Of a DNA stretch of 64,000 nt, positions 38,783 to 50,379 are shown one piece after another. The notes under the pieces were generated by a model. That model made no database searches. It worked only from the letters and a program-made list of their open reading frames with translations, and was not told the DNA's origin. Source of the DNA: Stenopsyche tienmushanensis. Its lineage: Eukaryota; Arthropoda; Insecta; Trichoptera; Stenopsychidae. The translations under genes were made by a program, and so were the position numbers. The stretch is from assembly GCA_008973525.1 (NCBI GenBank), contig WACJ01000527.1, positions 248,001-312,000 of the forward strand, written 5' to 3'. How positions within the stretch are numbered: position 1 is the first letter of the stretch; each line of letters opens with the position of its first letter.

Positions 38783-39670
38783 ATCATTAAACATAACCTT
38801 TTTCCCACCTATCTGGTAACATTTTAATACCTCTGTGATAAAATATCATGGACTTCAAACGAATATATTCTAAAACGTCTATTTTTGACCTCATCGTTTG
38901 TTTGGTAATTTTTTCCATCCAAATAATACTCCATAGATCTAAAAAGATGTAAATCCGACGAAGCAATATCTGAAGAATAAAAATGATGGAAAATACTAGT
39001 CTTCCATGCATGAGAGAGGGTTGTTTTTTATTATTTCTACCACTAAATGATCTAATTATTCACAACAAAGTATTGAATTTATTGTTTGTACAGATTTAAG
39101 TGTTTCAAAATGAACGATACCCTTGCACTCCCACCAAACAGACAATTTTTTTTGGTCAAGATAGGTTTAGGGGCTGGTTTTTCTACTTGACTTTTACCAT
39201 TGATTTTTGCGTCCATAATTAACCCCTTAAGTGGATATGACGTATATATTCGTCAAGACCAAAGTCCATGCAAAGTGGGTATGACGAATATATCCGCATT
39301 GTGAAAGTTAAGCAAACCTCAATGGAAAATGACGGATATGTCCGATTGCAGTATTGTGTACGTTAAATGTAAGAAATATTCATTTCGGGAATTGACTTGT
39401 TCGAGCTTGACGAAATACTATTTTCATGTAGTAGATATGACGTATGTATCCGCTAGTAGCAAAAATATCGTGTCACTACGGATGACACTTTTAACAGTGA
39501 AACGTAACGTTGAAGGGGTTAAAGTAAAAAACCCATTTCTCATTTCCAGTTATTAAGTCACCTAAAAACGGCGTTTCGAATTCCATTTTTAGAAGTTGTT
39601 CGCATGTGATAATGCGAACGAACAGGTATGCTTAGCTCATGTGTCACCCATATTCCTTGTCTCTGTATTA
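38783..39670 (-). pseudogene. mariner transposase remnant, split by a piggyBac-type MITE
   Basis: Reading leftwards from about 39670, fragments give GIWVTHELS, FLGDLITGNEKWVFYF (the TGDEKW motif, with N for the first catalytic D), then the MITE at 39223-39518. On its other side follow YGRKNQW, WWECKGIVHFETLKSVQTIN, a deletion covering the second catalytic region, and YSSDIASSDLHLFRSMEYY with LDGKNYQTNDEVKN. Last come GIKMLPDRWEKGY-type residues of the C-terminus. Motif order and spacing are those of a DD34D mariner transposase. Stops, frameshifts, the deletion and the insertion leave it dead. Confidence 0.88.
39223..39518. mobile_element. piggyBac-type MITE (296 bp) with TTAA target duplications
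   Basis: TTAA flanks both sides (39219-39222 and 39519-39522), the exact target duplication of piggyBac transposases. The ends are CCCCTT(A/C)A in inverted orientation. Inside are several related units built around TATGACG(T/A)ATATAT(T/C)CG, for example at 39235, 39275, 39328 and 39434; each is partly palindromic. There is no coding capacity; the 75-codon frame at 39329-39556 crosses the right end. The flanking sequence is one mariner reading frame: removing the element and one TTAA joins ...FYF to N-YGRKNQW without a shift, which confirms both boundaries. Confidence 0.92.
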
Positions 39671-42657
39671 AAAATCACAATTTATTCTTGATGAGTATAG
39701 TCACAGAAAAAGCATAAAACACAATTTGAATATGCATCGGCCTAAGTGCAACTTATCTCAAAAAAAAACGGTTAAGAAATAAAATTAAAACCATTTTGGG
39801 TTCTACTTACATAATAAGGATAAATAAAATAGGAAAATACGTTCTGCAATTATAATAAGATCTAAGACATAATTACTTTTTTTAAATGCACAATAGAATC
39901 TTTATTTTTTGCTTAGCTGTTTGCATTTAATCAATACTTTAACTATATTTATCTTCCCAACTATACAAAAGGTATTTTCATGTAGTTTAAGCCTAAATTA
40001 TGCATTGTAATGTGCGTATTATTTCGAGATAGCCGCTATATTTAATATTTATTAATGATATGGGCTTTAAATCTGATGAAAAATTAATTGGGTGGTGCTG
40101 TAATGTGATTCATGGGGTTTTCATGACCATCCTGAGATGGTTTAGTGAGATTATGACTCAACTAGTAATGTAAGGAAGTTATTACTTAAATGGACTCAGT
40201 TTATCCTGATTTCCTAAATCTGAAAAAGTAAATACCAAGACGATTATAAAGATTGTGCAAATAAGATTACGTTTAAAAAGTTCTATTTAAATAATATTTT
40301 CCAAACTTATTTGTAAATTAAAGGCAAATGGGAAAACATAATCTGATATTTTTCTCCTTAAAATAGTCCCCTATGAAGATCACTTTCGCCTCCACGAGCA
40401 GTATAATTATTTAGTCTTATTTTAGACTATCTTTTTTTAGTTTATTCTGTCTCATTTATTTTGATTGATGGCTTCACATTATCATTAGGTATCATTGTCG
40501 GATCCAACTTGTATAGCGTAATTTAGTTATATTACATGTTATTTTATCATTTTAGGTATTAAATCCTAAATTAAAGATAATTTTCTCAGCTGGAGCCGAA
40601 TTATATCAAATACTGAGCTTTCAGACGACTTTCATTCCAAGAAAAAAAATCTTAATTTATCACAAAGTACTTTATCTAGACGTCGTAACGTGAGCTCATA
40701 GGTACAAATTACTGCTCTCGACTTTTATAAGCCACCGACGGCTGAAGTTAACAGTTTTTTTTTATTTCATCGGTTTTTCAGCGATGTCGAACTCAATCCA
40801 GACAGTCCTGTACTTACTTTCAGCGCTAAGCTCCGAACCAAGGATCGAACGAATTCCACCGGTCGCATTTCTGCGAGGAAATTAAATTAATCATATTATT
40901 TTAGCAATTGTTTTGCGAAATGTTGATGTATTTAATGCGAAGTATTACGAAAAGGGATTCGTTTGAGTATGAAAGCTGAATTTCGGAAGCGTTTGCAGGG
41001 GGGTAGAATTAATCTAAATTACGTAAGGAAATGCTGGCTACCAAAATTGTGTATGCGAATCATGCTCCGCTCGGGTTACATTCTACACATACGAATGCCA
41101 CTATTATAATACATTATACAGTACAATCTATTAGTGCTAAAAACAGAGCATACTTCTGCGTTTTTGAGCGCTTAAAATTATTTCATAAATATGCAAATTT
41201 ATGGGCGAAAGATATATTTTGTATCAATTTGCGCCCGAATCGTATTTTGATAGGCAAGCTGGAAATGTAATATTTCGAATGCGATTCGAGATATTGGTTT
41301 TTCGGCGTATTGGAAACGTTTGCTTGCTCAGCATATTTTCATGTCTTCGTTCTTCAACAGTAATGGGTTTTTCGACGGTGAATCACCACTCTGTGGAAGT
41401 TCCAATTATGTGTCCTCAAACAAAATTCTTCCATAATATCCCAGATCCCGGATGCTTACTTTAAATTGACGTTATCGTATGAACGAAAATATGGTAAACA
41501 ATTTTATGTCATAATATTTCAGCAGGTCAGTGAAAAATATCGTTAGAAACGTACCATGAAATAAGATTAGTTGAAATCAAATGTATTTAATTTGTGTATA
41601 AAAAAATTAAAAAATCATGTTGATTAAAATCTTAAGTCAATATGTAATGGACATACTGTTGTTTAAACAATAAATTAGCGAATTTTATTTTTTTTTGTTA
41701 ACCAAAAATACGTGTTTCCTAAACCGTGTCTCGATACAAAAATATTTATAAATGTTGAATCTCAATATTTTGCTTATACTGAAAAGCATTATTCATTGGT
41801 CAGCAAGATGGTCATTTTTATTTGATCAGCAGAAGACCTTTAAATACCGTCAGCACAACCGCTGAAAAGATTTGCGAAATATTTTTAATAGTGCATTAGC
41901 ATAGATCCTTTGTTTTCGACTCCCCATCCATCTTTTTAACATACCTGAATATAAAATGGAGCGAATAAATCACATTTTTATTGGGTCGAGAAAATGGAGC
42001 GTCGACGATATAATGGCTTTCGCTTCAAGCAGTGGTACTTCGCTGTAAAGCGCGAAACAAAATTTTGATCAATGAACAGGAACAATCGGAGATAAGAGTA
42101 GTCCCAACGGCGCAAAATAGTTTTTGGGTGCACAAAACGATTTAGCTAAAATTTAATTTCGCTAACATTTAGGTCGCTGCGGGAAATTGTGGTTTCATTC
42201 CCATTTTAAAGACACTTTAAGATGTACACGGGAGCAATAAAGCTCCCGAAGAGGATTGCACAGCATCAAAGCGTCCGAGACAGTATAAAAAGGACTTAAT
42301 TGCAAAAAAAAAAATACAAACTGTCGGTCTTTGTCCGACTACATAACGGAAAATCGGCTCTTTTCATATACATTAAAACCTATTCGCACTGGGAAACCAT
42401 CGGGCTTCAGACCATTTTCATTTTTAGACGCCATCCGATCTGCTTGTCTCCGTTAAATATTATACGTTCCTCCCTTTTTTATTAAGAACAGTCTACAAAT
42501 GTATACAAACTCATAAATAATATATTTTTTTATCAAAGGAACAACACATCGAACATGAAACATCATTTAATAGTGCATGACATCGAATGTAGTTTTGAAT
42601 AAATTATGACTTACATCGATGTCCATTTAATGGCATATAAGTGCTTGGTACATAATT
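39671..42657. other. AT-rich presumed intronic sequence
   Basis: No exon is confirmed. A minus-strand ATG at about 40869 opens MRPVEFVRSLVRSLALK, followed by a GTAAGT-type donor near 40815, but it is only 17 codons and the opposite strand has an equally good acceptor, so it is not called. Open frames at 41031-41464 have no motif. Confidence 0.45.
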
Positions 42658-42720
42658 AACCCTTACTATCAGAAGCCCTGACCTTTGAAAAGGTCGAACG
42701 TATCTATAGTGATATTTTAT
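42658..42720 (+). mobile_element. Possible piggyBac-type MITE terminus
   Basis: TTAACCCTTACTATC at about 42657 starts like a piggyBac-type MITE and is followed by a palindrome-like block (GACCTTTGAAAAGGTC). An AAGGGTTAA in the opposite orientation lies near 44780, but only about six terminal bases match and the spacing is 2.1 kb. I therefore do not pair them. Confidence 0.25.
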
Positions 42721-42811
42721 GCATCCAATTGCAGCTTGATTTTAAATGTCATTCGAATAAAATTGCTCGAATGACCTCATTATGTTTTTTTACATTATAT
42801 AAAAATTAATT

Positions 42812-42837
42812 ATTATTTTTTTTATTTACAGGTAAGC
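42812..42837 (+). promoter_or_regulatory. Candidate recursive splice site (zero-length exon junction)
   Basis: A T-rich tract (ATTATTTTTTTTATTTACAG) ends in an acceptor AG at 42830-42831, followed at once by a donor GTAAGC at 42832. The combined motif (Y)n-ACAG|GTAAGC matches the recursive splice sites (ratchet points) described in very long Drosophila introns. It is on the same strand as the PDE4-like exon and about 24 kb downstream, inside the presumed giant intron. A second strong donor lies 69 bp further on (see the RS-exon entry). Confidence 0.5.
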
Positions 42838-42900
42838 AGTTCATGGTCGAATAATTTCAACAATCGAATTCAATACAATTTATATTTTTGCCATCTATTG
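42832..42900 (+). other. Candidate recursive-splicing (RS) exon
   Basis: The 69-bp segment lies between the acceptor at 42831 and a strong donor TTG|GTGAGT at 42901. Acceptor, internal donor at the exon's first base (GTAAGC) and downstream donor are the three signals that define RS-exons, where the splicing machinery defines an exon and then removes it in the next step. If retained after an exon ending in phase 2, such as 18557, the join reads GG|G TAA and stops translation at once. In frame 0 the segment is open for 23 codons. It overlaps a CCAATAGATGGCA-type motif (minus strand, 42889-42901). Confidence 0.4.
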
Positions 42901-42906
42901 GTGAGT

Positions 42907-45900
42907 AGCAAAATTTATTTAATATTAAATTAGTAAAAATTCAAACCATGTTTTTTTTATTTTAATAAATAACGCTTTGAGGCCCTGGAAAGTAGTAAAA
43001 CCTTATTAGGAATTCGGTTTTCTTCGCCTTGGAAAGCACGTACAAAAACTTTTCATTTTCTAGAGAGCTTGGCGGACTCGCAAATACATTTCGCTTAATT
43101 TTTATTTTATTCCGAGCTTTTTTATGCCGGACGTACCAAAGGACGTCGCCCTCTTCCGCTCGCTCGATACATAATTATGGCGATATAATTTTGTTTCATA
43201 AATTATCCATAAAACTACCCGTGATATTCATCTAGTTAAACCTCTGAATTATAGAGGTGCTTTAGTATTTATATGTATGCATGGAGAGGAGGCCATTGCG
43301 TCCTTTCCATAGCAATAAATATTACCAAAGATTGGGGGAAGCTCTCGCATTTGAGACGTAAACAGGAGTAATAAATTCTCATAAATGTTACCTATCCTAT
43401 CTAGCTTCTCCCCTTGTCACATTTATCAGCGAATAAGTAAGGCATCGGGAGGCGAGAAATGCTTAAAATTGACATACCCAATCATTTGGGGGAGGCGCTA
43501 AATACACCCCCGTAACGGATGAAATAAACATTATTTTCCATCGCAGCATAAAAAATGCAAGACGAAAACATTTTTATTTCGCCGATCCGGAACCCAGCAA
43601 ATGTTTCGCTGAAAATTGGATTTTTTGCAAGTGGGATTTAATTCCATCTCGAAACTATAATTTTGTGAGATACAGAGTTTGTAAAAGATTGCTTTACGTA
43701 GCAATTATTTTTATAATTCAACTTCGTTGCTGTTTCCGCTGCTCAAATTAATTTAAGGAAGTTGTTCATTCTGAAAAGGTTTTAATTAAAATCCATTCAA
43801 GATGAAGCTTTAAATGGATGGAAAATATGAACTCGAACTATCATAATGACGACTTCATATTATTTTTATTAATCAAACTAAAATCAAATTAATTTATTTA
43901 TATACAATTTAATTAAAAAAAAGCCTAATTATTAAATTTGCATCCAATTTTCTGCTGAAAAGATCCAATTTTATTTTAAATCAGCTAAAAAACAGAAGAA
44001 GAAATTCAATTATAAAAATTGAGGCAAATCTTCGCATGAATACCATCAAACCGCACTTGCTTCTCGTCGTTTTTGGTCCTGTCATAAAAGCAATTCGTCT
44101 TTTATCTCAAAGCTAAATTGTTTAGCTGCGATGGTAAATTCTTGATGAACGATAGAAGCGTATTCAACTTCTGAAATGGCTGCAACCCTCCGAGAATTGC
44201 AATTGTATAACAGTTCAAAGCGAAATTTTAGCTTCAATTGTGTGGAATGTCATTTTGAAACGTTGAAACTATAAAGCTGTCTTAATATACACATTTGCTC
44301 ATAAATCGCAATATAAACTTTAGATTACAATAGCTATAATGAAACCAAATAAGCTATTAAAACTAGTGCTGAAATTATCTATTGTTCATTTATTACAATA
44401 GATATAAAAACTTAATCAGTTTAATTCACCCTTGCATCATTTATGGATCGTCTTAATTGAAGGAGGTTTTTCTAAATTCAGGAGAGAGTACCTGGTTAAG
44501 GAACAAGATAAAGTAATTGAGAGGTATTATTTATACAGTTCCCCAGAGAAGTTAAGAAGCTATTTCAATAAAAACTTTGGCCTGTTGAAGAAGATAGCAC
44601 AGAAAGATAATCATTTCCATACATCCTGTACAAATCATATGATTTAGGTCTCGACAAACCTATTTCATTGGTTCTAGGTACATAAATAGAAATATATTTT
44701 TTTCTTGAAACACATAGATCCAGAACTATTTTTACAAACAAGTTAAACAAAATCTGACCAGATCACCTTATGGACATAAGGGTTAAGATCAGAGAGTCAG
44801 TGAATGTCACTGCTTAATAGAATTTAATATCCATCACATTGAAGTATTTTAATATTTATATTTTTCTAAGAATGCAAGAATTTATGATGTGATTTTATTG
44901 GCTTTAAATCTCATGGCTTTAGATTCCAACGAATGAATTATTTCCAATATGAGAGCTTCTTTCGATTATTAAATGGAGCTTTGAAAAGATGATCCTGAAT
45001 CTGGAATGCGATCTTTTGTACAATTGTAATGGGAAAAATCGAAAGGAAAATAAAATATAGTAAGTAATAGGTTTTCTTGGTTGAAAATAACACATGAACC
45101 GAGATGACATCCGAAGAAAAATAATATAAGACATTTATATTATTGAATATTACTTATTTTATTCTCGATTTATTATTGAAATTATTAATGATTGTTGAAG
45201 TTTCGTCGGTCTGAGTTTTATTTTATTTGTCTTAGTGTATTTTTTTAAGCTCAAATACAAATTATTTTCTGTCTATCATTTATAATATCGCTTAGTTCGA
45301 CCAAAGTAAACTAATCCCACTGGGACCCAATCAAATGGAATTTATCAATTTATTTCTCATTATCAATTTCGATCATACTTTTATTCGAATTTCTAATTGT
45401 AAATTAAATTAATAATTCTTCAAATTACAAATATGATTTTTTTAAATCAAAATCATGTATTGAACAGATTAATCAAAGTATTGTCCATCGCTGGTTACTA
45501 TTTTTTTCTCACCTTTTGATTTAATTATTAAAAGGGTATCCTTATTTGTAATCCAAACATTAATGTTACATGTAAATTTTTTATATTGATAAATACAAAT
45601 TAGTAGCGACCCTTAAATATTACTTTAATTTTAATTTTTGGAATAGTTTTTTAGAGTGGAAAAACAAATTAGAGGTTGACCGGTTGAATATTCGAAAAAA
45701 AATGTTTTGATCTAAATAAGGACCACCCTAATATATACGTTGCATAAAGCAACAACTACACCACTAACAAACCTATTTTATTATATATTACACAAACGCA
45801 GCTTCATATTTTAGGTAACAAATGGAAACAAACCAATGCATAAAATCAACTTTTTCTACGAGCTAAGAAGTTTCACTTCTGCCGCGCTAGAATTTCATAC

Positions 45901-46190
45901 ATTTCTATGCATCGTCGATACGGTCGTATATGTAAATTTGTTTTTTCATCAGAAACTCTACATGAAAATATTTTCCTTACTGGATTATATATGGCGCGCT
46001 TTGATTTATTGGCTCTGATTTTGCGTCGCGGCATATTTGAGCGCGGTGACAAATGTTCGAAATATTTGCGGAAAAAAACCCCCCAACGCGTCACAAATTC
46101 CTTAAAAACGGCTTTGATGTACGGGCGTGTTGTAAATATACCGTTTAATTTATGAACCATTACCGGCGAAGCGTGCGCGCCTATTTCCGT
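42907..46190. other. AT-rich presumed intronic sequence
   Basis: No recognised exon or transposon. Open frames at 43029, 44432 and 44919 (60-71 codons) lack motifs. CG content starts to rise from about 45870. Confidence 0.45.
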
Positions 46191-46480
46191 CGCCGCCAAT
46201 AGATGGCAGCACGTGTCGCAAACTCGTTGCCAACTCCGGACACTACATGCTCTTGAGCTGGCTTACCTGTCGCTTCCCGTCGATTCTTCGCAGTAGATTA
46301 AGTTTATTTTTATCAGCAGATGTGTCGATTTAGTGCATCGTGACTCGGGATCGACGCACGTGATGCTTTGATCCCGTGATTCAGTGGATGTCCTCAAAAA
46401 TGTCTGGAATAGTGAGATTCGCATTTCGCTTCTAAGTAGGTTTTGGACGGAAATAACCTCTTGGCGGCGATTCAACTATG
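45870..46480 (-). promoter_or_regulatory. CpG-rich patch with a candidate minus-strand 5' exon
   Basis: GC and CpG content are raised relative to the flanks. On the minus strand GGGAAGCGACAG|GTAAGCC gives a good donor (intron starts at 46267). The preceding 200 bp (46268-46475) would be an exon, most likely noncoding because the minus frame stops inside the donor (DR-stop). A CTCF-like CCAATAGATGGCAGC lies at 46196-46210. This could be the promoter and first exon of a gene nested on the opposite strand, or an enhancer or insulator. The open frames on both strands at 45873-46199 overlap each other and have no motif. Confidence 0.25.
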
Positions 46481-48464
46481 TCGGGGACACTCTGGCCTGA
46501 ACTAATTATAATTGGGCTCACCTATCATTCGATTAACTTTTATTGAGACGGTCACGGAAGTTCAGCAGGTAATAAATGAAACGTCTAGAAAATCCAAAGA
46601 TCTTTCCATGAAAAAAAAAATAGATGTTATTCTTTCATGTTTTACTATATATTGAATGCCAAACCAATCGATACGTGTAGAAGATCAGACAAGAAAAAAA
46701 TGCAACTGGCTGGCAAATATCCAAACACTATTATCGCATAGTAAAGAAGCAAAACAAGAGACGTCAGATGTTTTCCCTTCGTAACAATATGACGAGTATA
46801 AATATACTTTTCAGCACTACATGGGATAATAAATTCAAATTCAATTAAGGAAGAGTCTTGTGGTTTTTATTAACAACAAAAAATACGCCAAAACGATTTT
46901 TTTAATTCTAGAGATACATATTTTCAAGCCAAAGCTCATAAAAAAAAACAAGCTTGTCAAATGTTTAGTCATCACCTGTCACTCATATTTCAGGCGTATT
47001 CAACTAAAACCAATGAAAATATCAAAATTTAATAGAAAATTACCACTGCCATCTATCGGTAGATAGCCAAAGCTTTAAATCGCATCACCATTTAATAACC
47101 ACAATGAAACATAAAAATGAATCATAACAGCATCCAATCAAAATGATACGGGAGCGACCCCAAAAAAAATACAAACACTACATTCATTGAGAAATCCGCT
47201 GACATTCAATTACAAACGGCATCCAACATGAGCGACGACGATGCCAAAAATGTTTCTATTTTCACACGACGCCTTTCTTAGTCTTGAGGCGACCCACGCC
47301 CACGCACCCGATTTTATAGTTCAACAATCATATATATTATTCGGTGACTTGACTCATTATTCCGCACTGGCATAACCGAACCGTCAAAATCGTGTTTTCG
47401 TGACCGAAAATAAAAAACGAGCGAAAATTTTGTCGCCATAACTCTCGGGTCGGATGTGAAACACACCAGATTTCGATTCGTTTTAATTGGGTTTTGGCAC
47501 ATATTCTAACGAAACTTTCGTAGAATTCTGGCGGAAATATTAGTCTGGCCGTTATGAAATACGCTCATATCTTTAGATCAACAGGTCCGCAAATAATTTA
47601 AATTTAGACATTAAAATAAGACGAAAACTCGATCTCGTTATGCTTAAATTTTACGGTATGTCATTCGGCTCGAAATTCAGCAAGAATATCCAATTATTTT
47701 TTTGATCCATTCCGAAAAGAAATCATCACTTTATTTTGGACGCGTAAATTATTTTGAAAGAAGAGTAAATCAATCGGACGATAAATGTCTATTCTTTTGA
47801 GATCGTTTCCAAAATAATGTCAATAAAACTCGAAAGAAACATTTTAAGATCAAGATCTCAAACAATATTATATATTCAAGAGCTACATATTCATTGTTGA
47901 CATATTAATAATCGAAATAGTATGATATTGTAATTAATATTGTCAATAGGCAGGCAATTTTGCTTATTTTTTTATATCGTCTCTTTAAAAAAATAATTTA
48001 AAAAAAACCAGAACTTGATACGTATAAAATGAAATACAGAAATGAAGAAAGCATTAACAAAAAAATATATAGAAAATAGCATTTAAATTAAAGTTAAGAT
48101 GGTTAGAAGAACGATAATGCAAATGAATTATTAATAGTAGACAAACTATCATTAACCCATTGGGCTCCAAGATTTTTTCATAAAAGTTCCCACCAACTCC
48201 AAGCCATTTTTTGCGTTTTTCTTAAAAAAAATTATATTGAATAAAATGAAAAAACTGGGGGTTTATGAATAAAAAAAATAGTATTTTGTTAAGCAGAATG
48301 TTTATTAACTATGTTAGGTATTTTATTTGGTTTATTAATTTTTGTAATCATGTAATATATGATATTTTTGAAGCAATCTTCAGAATGAAGCGCTGGTTTC
48401 CTTTCGTAAGTGTCGCAAAAATATAGCGTTCGCTTTCATCCTTTTTCAGTTTCACAGTCTAAAG
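46481..48464. other. AT-rich presumed intronic sequence
   Basis: No gene was recognised. A CCGATAGATGGCAG motif (minus strand, 47046-47059) recurs from 46196. TTAACCCATTGGGCTCC at about 48154 is another possible lone piggyBac-type end. Confidence 0.45.
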
Positions 48465-48601
48465 CAGTGTTTCTCAACCGGTGCACCGCGAGCTTATTAC
48501 AAGTGCACCGCAAAAAAAATGGTAAAAACGAAAAATTGTGTAATATGCGATGTATTTTAAAAGCATTTTGTACAAACTTGTCCACAGTTTGAGAGTCGCT
48601 C
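48465..48601. mobile_element. hAT-type MITE (about 137 bp)
   Basis: The left end CAGTGTTTCTCAACCGGTGC and the reverse complement of the right end (GAGCGACTCTCAAACTGTG) match the hAT terminal pattern CAG.G..TCTCAA(A/C)C.G. GTGCACCGCGAGC and GTGCACCGC repeats follow the left end, as in many Charlie/Ac-like hAT MITEs. A convincing 8-bp target duplication is not visible, so one end may be off by a few bases. It has no coding capacity. Confidence 0.6.
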
Positions 48602-49413
48602 GACATGATAAACACGTGGCATTTTATAAAATAATTTCTTAAGACTTCGAATATATTATATTTGTGTAATTAAATAAAAAAATATCCATTTGTGTTGCCT
48701 TTTCAGACAAAAATATAAATAAATCATCGTTTTTTCAACGTTATAGATTTATTTATGAATCAAATATTTTAAATACTTATGTATTATACCATAATCTTTA
48801 TAACAGTTCTTATTTTATTAAATTAGCAATGATACAAAATAAGTTATGAGCATTTTTATTTAAAGCCGCGCGGAATAAAAAAATGTCAAAAATATACTAG
48901 AATACGCTGTATCATTCGTCCGAATTCAGCCGAACCTGAGTGCTAATAACCACTTATGAAAGATAATGGAAAACCACCACATGAAAAAAGTCTTCTATGA
49001 AGACCATTTGAATATTGCATAATAGGTTATTTAAAAAAAAAAAAAATTTTAATTTGCTACATTTTTGCACAATCAAATCAGCACCATTCAATTTAGTGCC
49101 AAAATAACAATAATATAATGATATTATCAATATATATGTGCAAATAAAATCAACAAATATTAATTAGAAACCACTGTAATACACAAACAAGACTGAATAA
49201 TATTTAAAATGTAACATTTTATGCATTATGTATTTAACTCAAAGTATGAGTATATTTGAAAACATCGGTATTTCGGATTGATATTGCGCTATTCGAAAGA
49301 CTTACCTAAAACAAAGAATTTAAACATCCATTAGACCAAATATTTTGTGTGTATATTTTAGATGACAAATTAAATGATAGCTCAAATTTATCTTGTAAAT
49401 CTTATTATCCTTA

Positions 49414-49519
49414 CCTGAGAGCTCTTGCTGCATGAATTTTGAAGTCTTGGACACCTTTGGAATTTGGCTCACCAGCAGTTCTTTTGAACCGCACTGTACA
49501 ATTTTTCACAACGTCCATC
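49414..49519 (-). other. Candidate minus-strand exon, uncertain
   Basis: On the minus strand TTAAGTTTAG|ATGG gives a possible acceptor and CTCTCAG|GTAAGG a good donor (intron starts at 49413). Two frames are open. The ATG frame reads MDVVKNCTVRFKRTAGEPNS and ends near HAARALR. The other, open from about 49500, reads CGSKELLVSQIPKVSKTS then KFMQQELS. I recognise neither. A second possible minus-strand exon lies upstream at 49988-50060, but its phase does not fit the ATG frame. Confidence 0.2.
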
Positions 49520-49987
49520 TAAACTTAAGACTATTGATTGATCAAGGCTGGTCGATTTCGTAATCAAACAATTGCGGATTGCTTTTATATTAAACACGAT
49601 TTCATACCTGAAATTAAATATTTGACACATTTTAGTCCAATTATTTAGCTGATGATATAATTTTAAAATGATATATGATGTATTTTCTTTAATCTAAGGA
49701 AAAATTGATGCTTAATGAAGCTTTTAGCTATGAAATGCTAAATGAATCACTTCCGAATATCGTATTTTACATATACATTTGAATGTTAGTCGTGACTTTA
49801 AAAAAATGATACAAAAATCGGACCTAAATCCTACATCTTAAAATAGACATCTTGATTATTATTATCCACTATGAGTATTATTTACGATCTGTGCTCTTGA
49901 AATCTCAATGCAATTGTTCACCATTAAACATTTCGATAATAAGCCTAATAATCGTATTACAATATACTTAAAACGATGACTACTTGC

Positions 49988-50060
49988 CTCAATATTTTAG
50001 CTGCATGACGATCAGGATACAGTCTGGAGCACGGATCACATTCCGGAACGGCACAACACT
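49988..50060 (-). other. Candidate minus-strand exon with a GC donor, uncertain
   Basis: A T-rich acceptor (GATATTTTTTAATACACAG) precedes 50060, and TTGAG|GCAAGTA (a GC-AG type donor) follows 49988. One frame reads CCAVPECDPCSRLYPDRHAA then KIL. The + strand of the same segment also has an acceptor (CAATATTTTAG) and an open frame LHDDQDTVWSTDHIPERHNT, so strand is undecided. The segment is less AT-rich than its surroundings. Confidence 0.2.
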
Positions 50061-50265
50061 CTGTGTATTAAAAAATATCACTTAACATACGCACATGCAC
50101 ATCCTAACCTGTCAAAATAAAATATAGCTCTGCACCGAATATTGTTGCATAGCATAAACTCGACGCCTAAACTGGACGGACAAATTGAAACGCATTTATG
50201 ACAAATTATTAATATTTATAAGAAAAACTATTTTTTAAAAATCATGGGATTAAATAAGCTGCTGC

Positions 50266-50379
50266 GATATATTCCCAAAAATACTATTTTTCAAAAATAA
50301 TCACCATCCTTTTCGTTGCATAAATATATTATTTTTTAATGAATTTCAAATTTGATAAAAATATTTTTGGGAATATATC
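50266..50379. repeat. Inverted repeat (hairpin) with 18-bp perfect arms
   Basis: GATATATTCCCAAAAATA at 50266-50283 pairs perfectly with TATTTTTGGGAATATATC at 50362-50379. The match continues inwards with gaps (ATTTTTCAAA against TTTGATAAAA). The full span is 114 bp. No TA or TTAA duplication was evident. It could be a tiny MITE or a transcribed hairpin. Confidence 0.6.

Noticed and set aside
40815..40870. Minus-strand mini-exon MRPVEFVRSLVRSLALK followed by GTAAGT
   Set aside because: Only 17 codons, no acceptor or promoter support, and the opposite strand has an equally good acceptor at the same place.
42655..44785. TTAACCCTTA at 42657 and AAGGGTTAA at 44780 as the two ends of one piggyBac-type element
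   Set aside because: Only about six terminal bases match, and the 2.1 kb between contains no piggyBac transposase or internal inverted structure.
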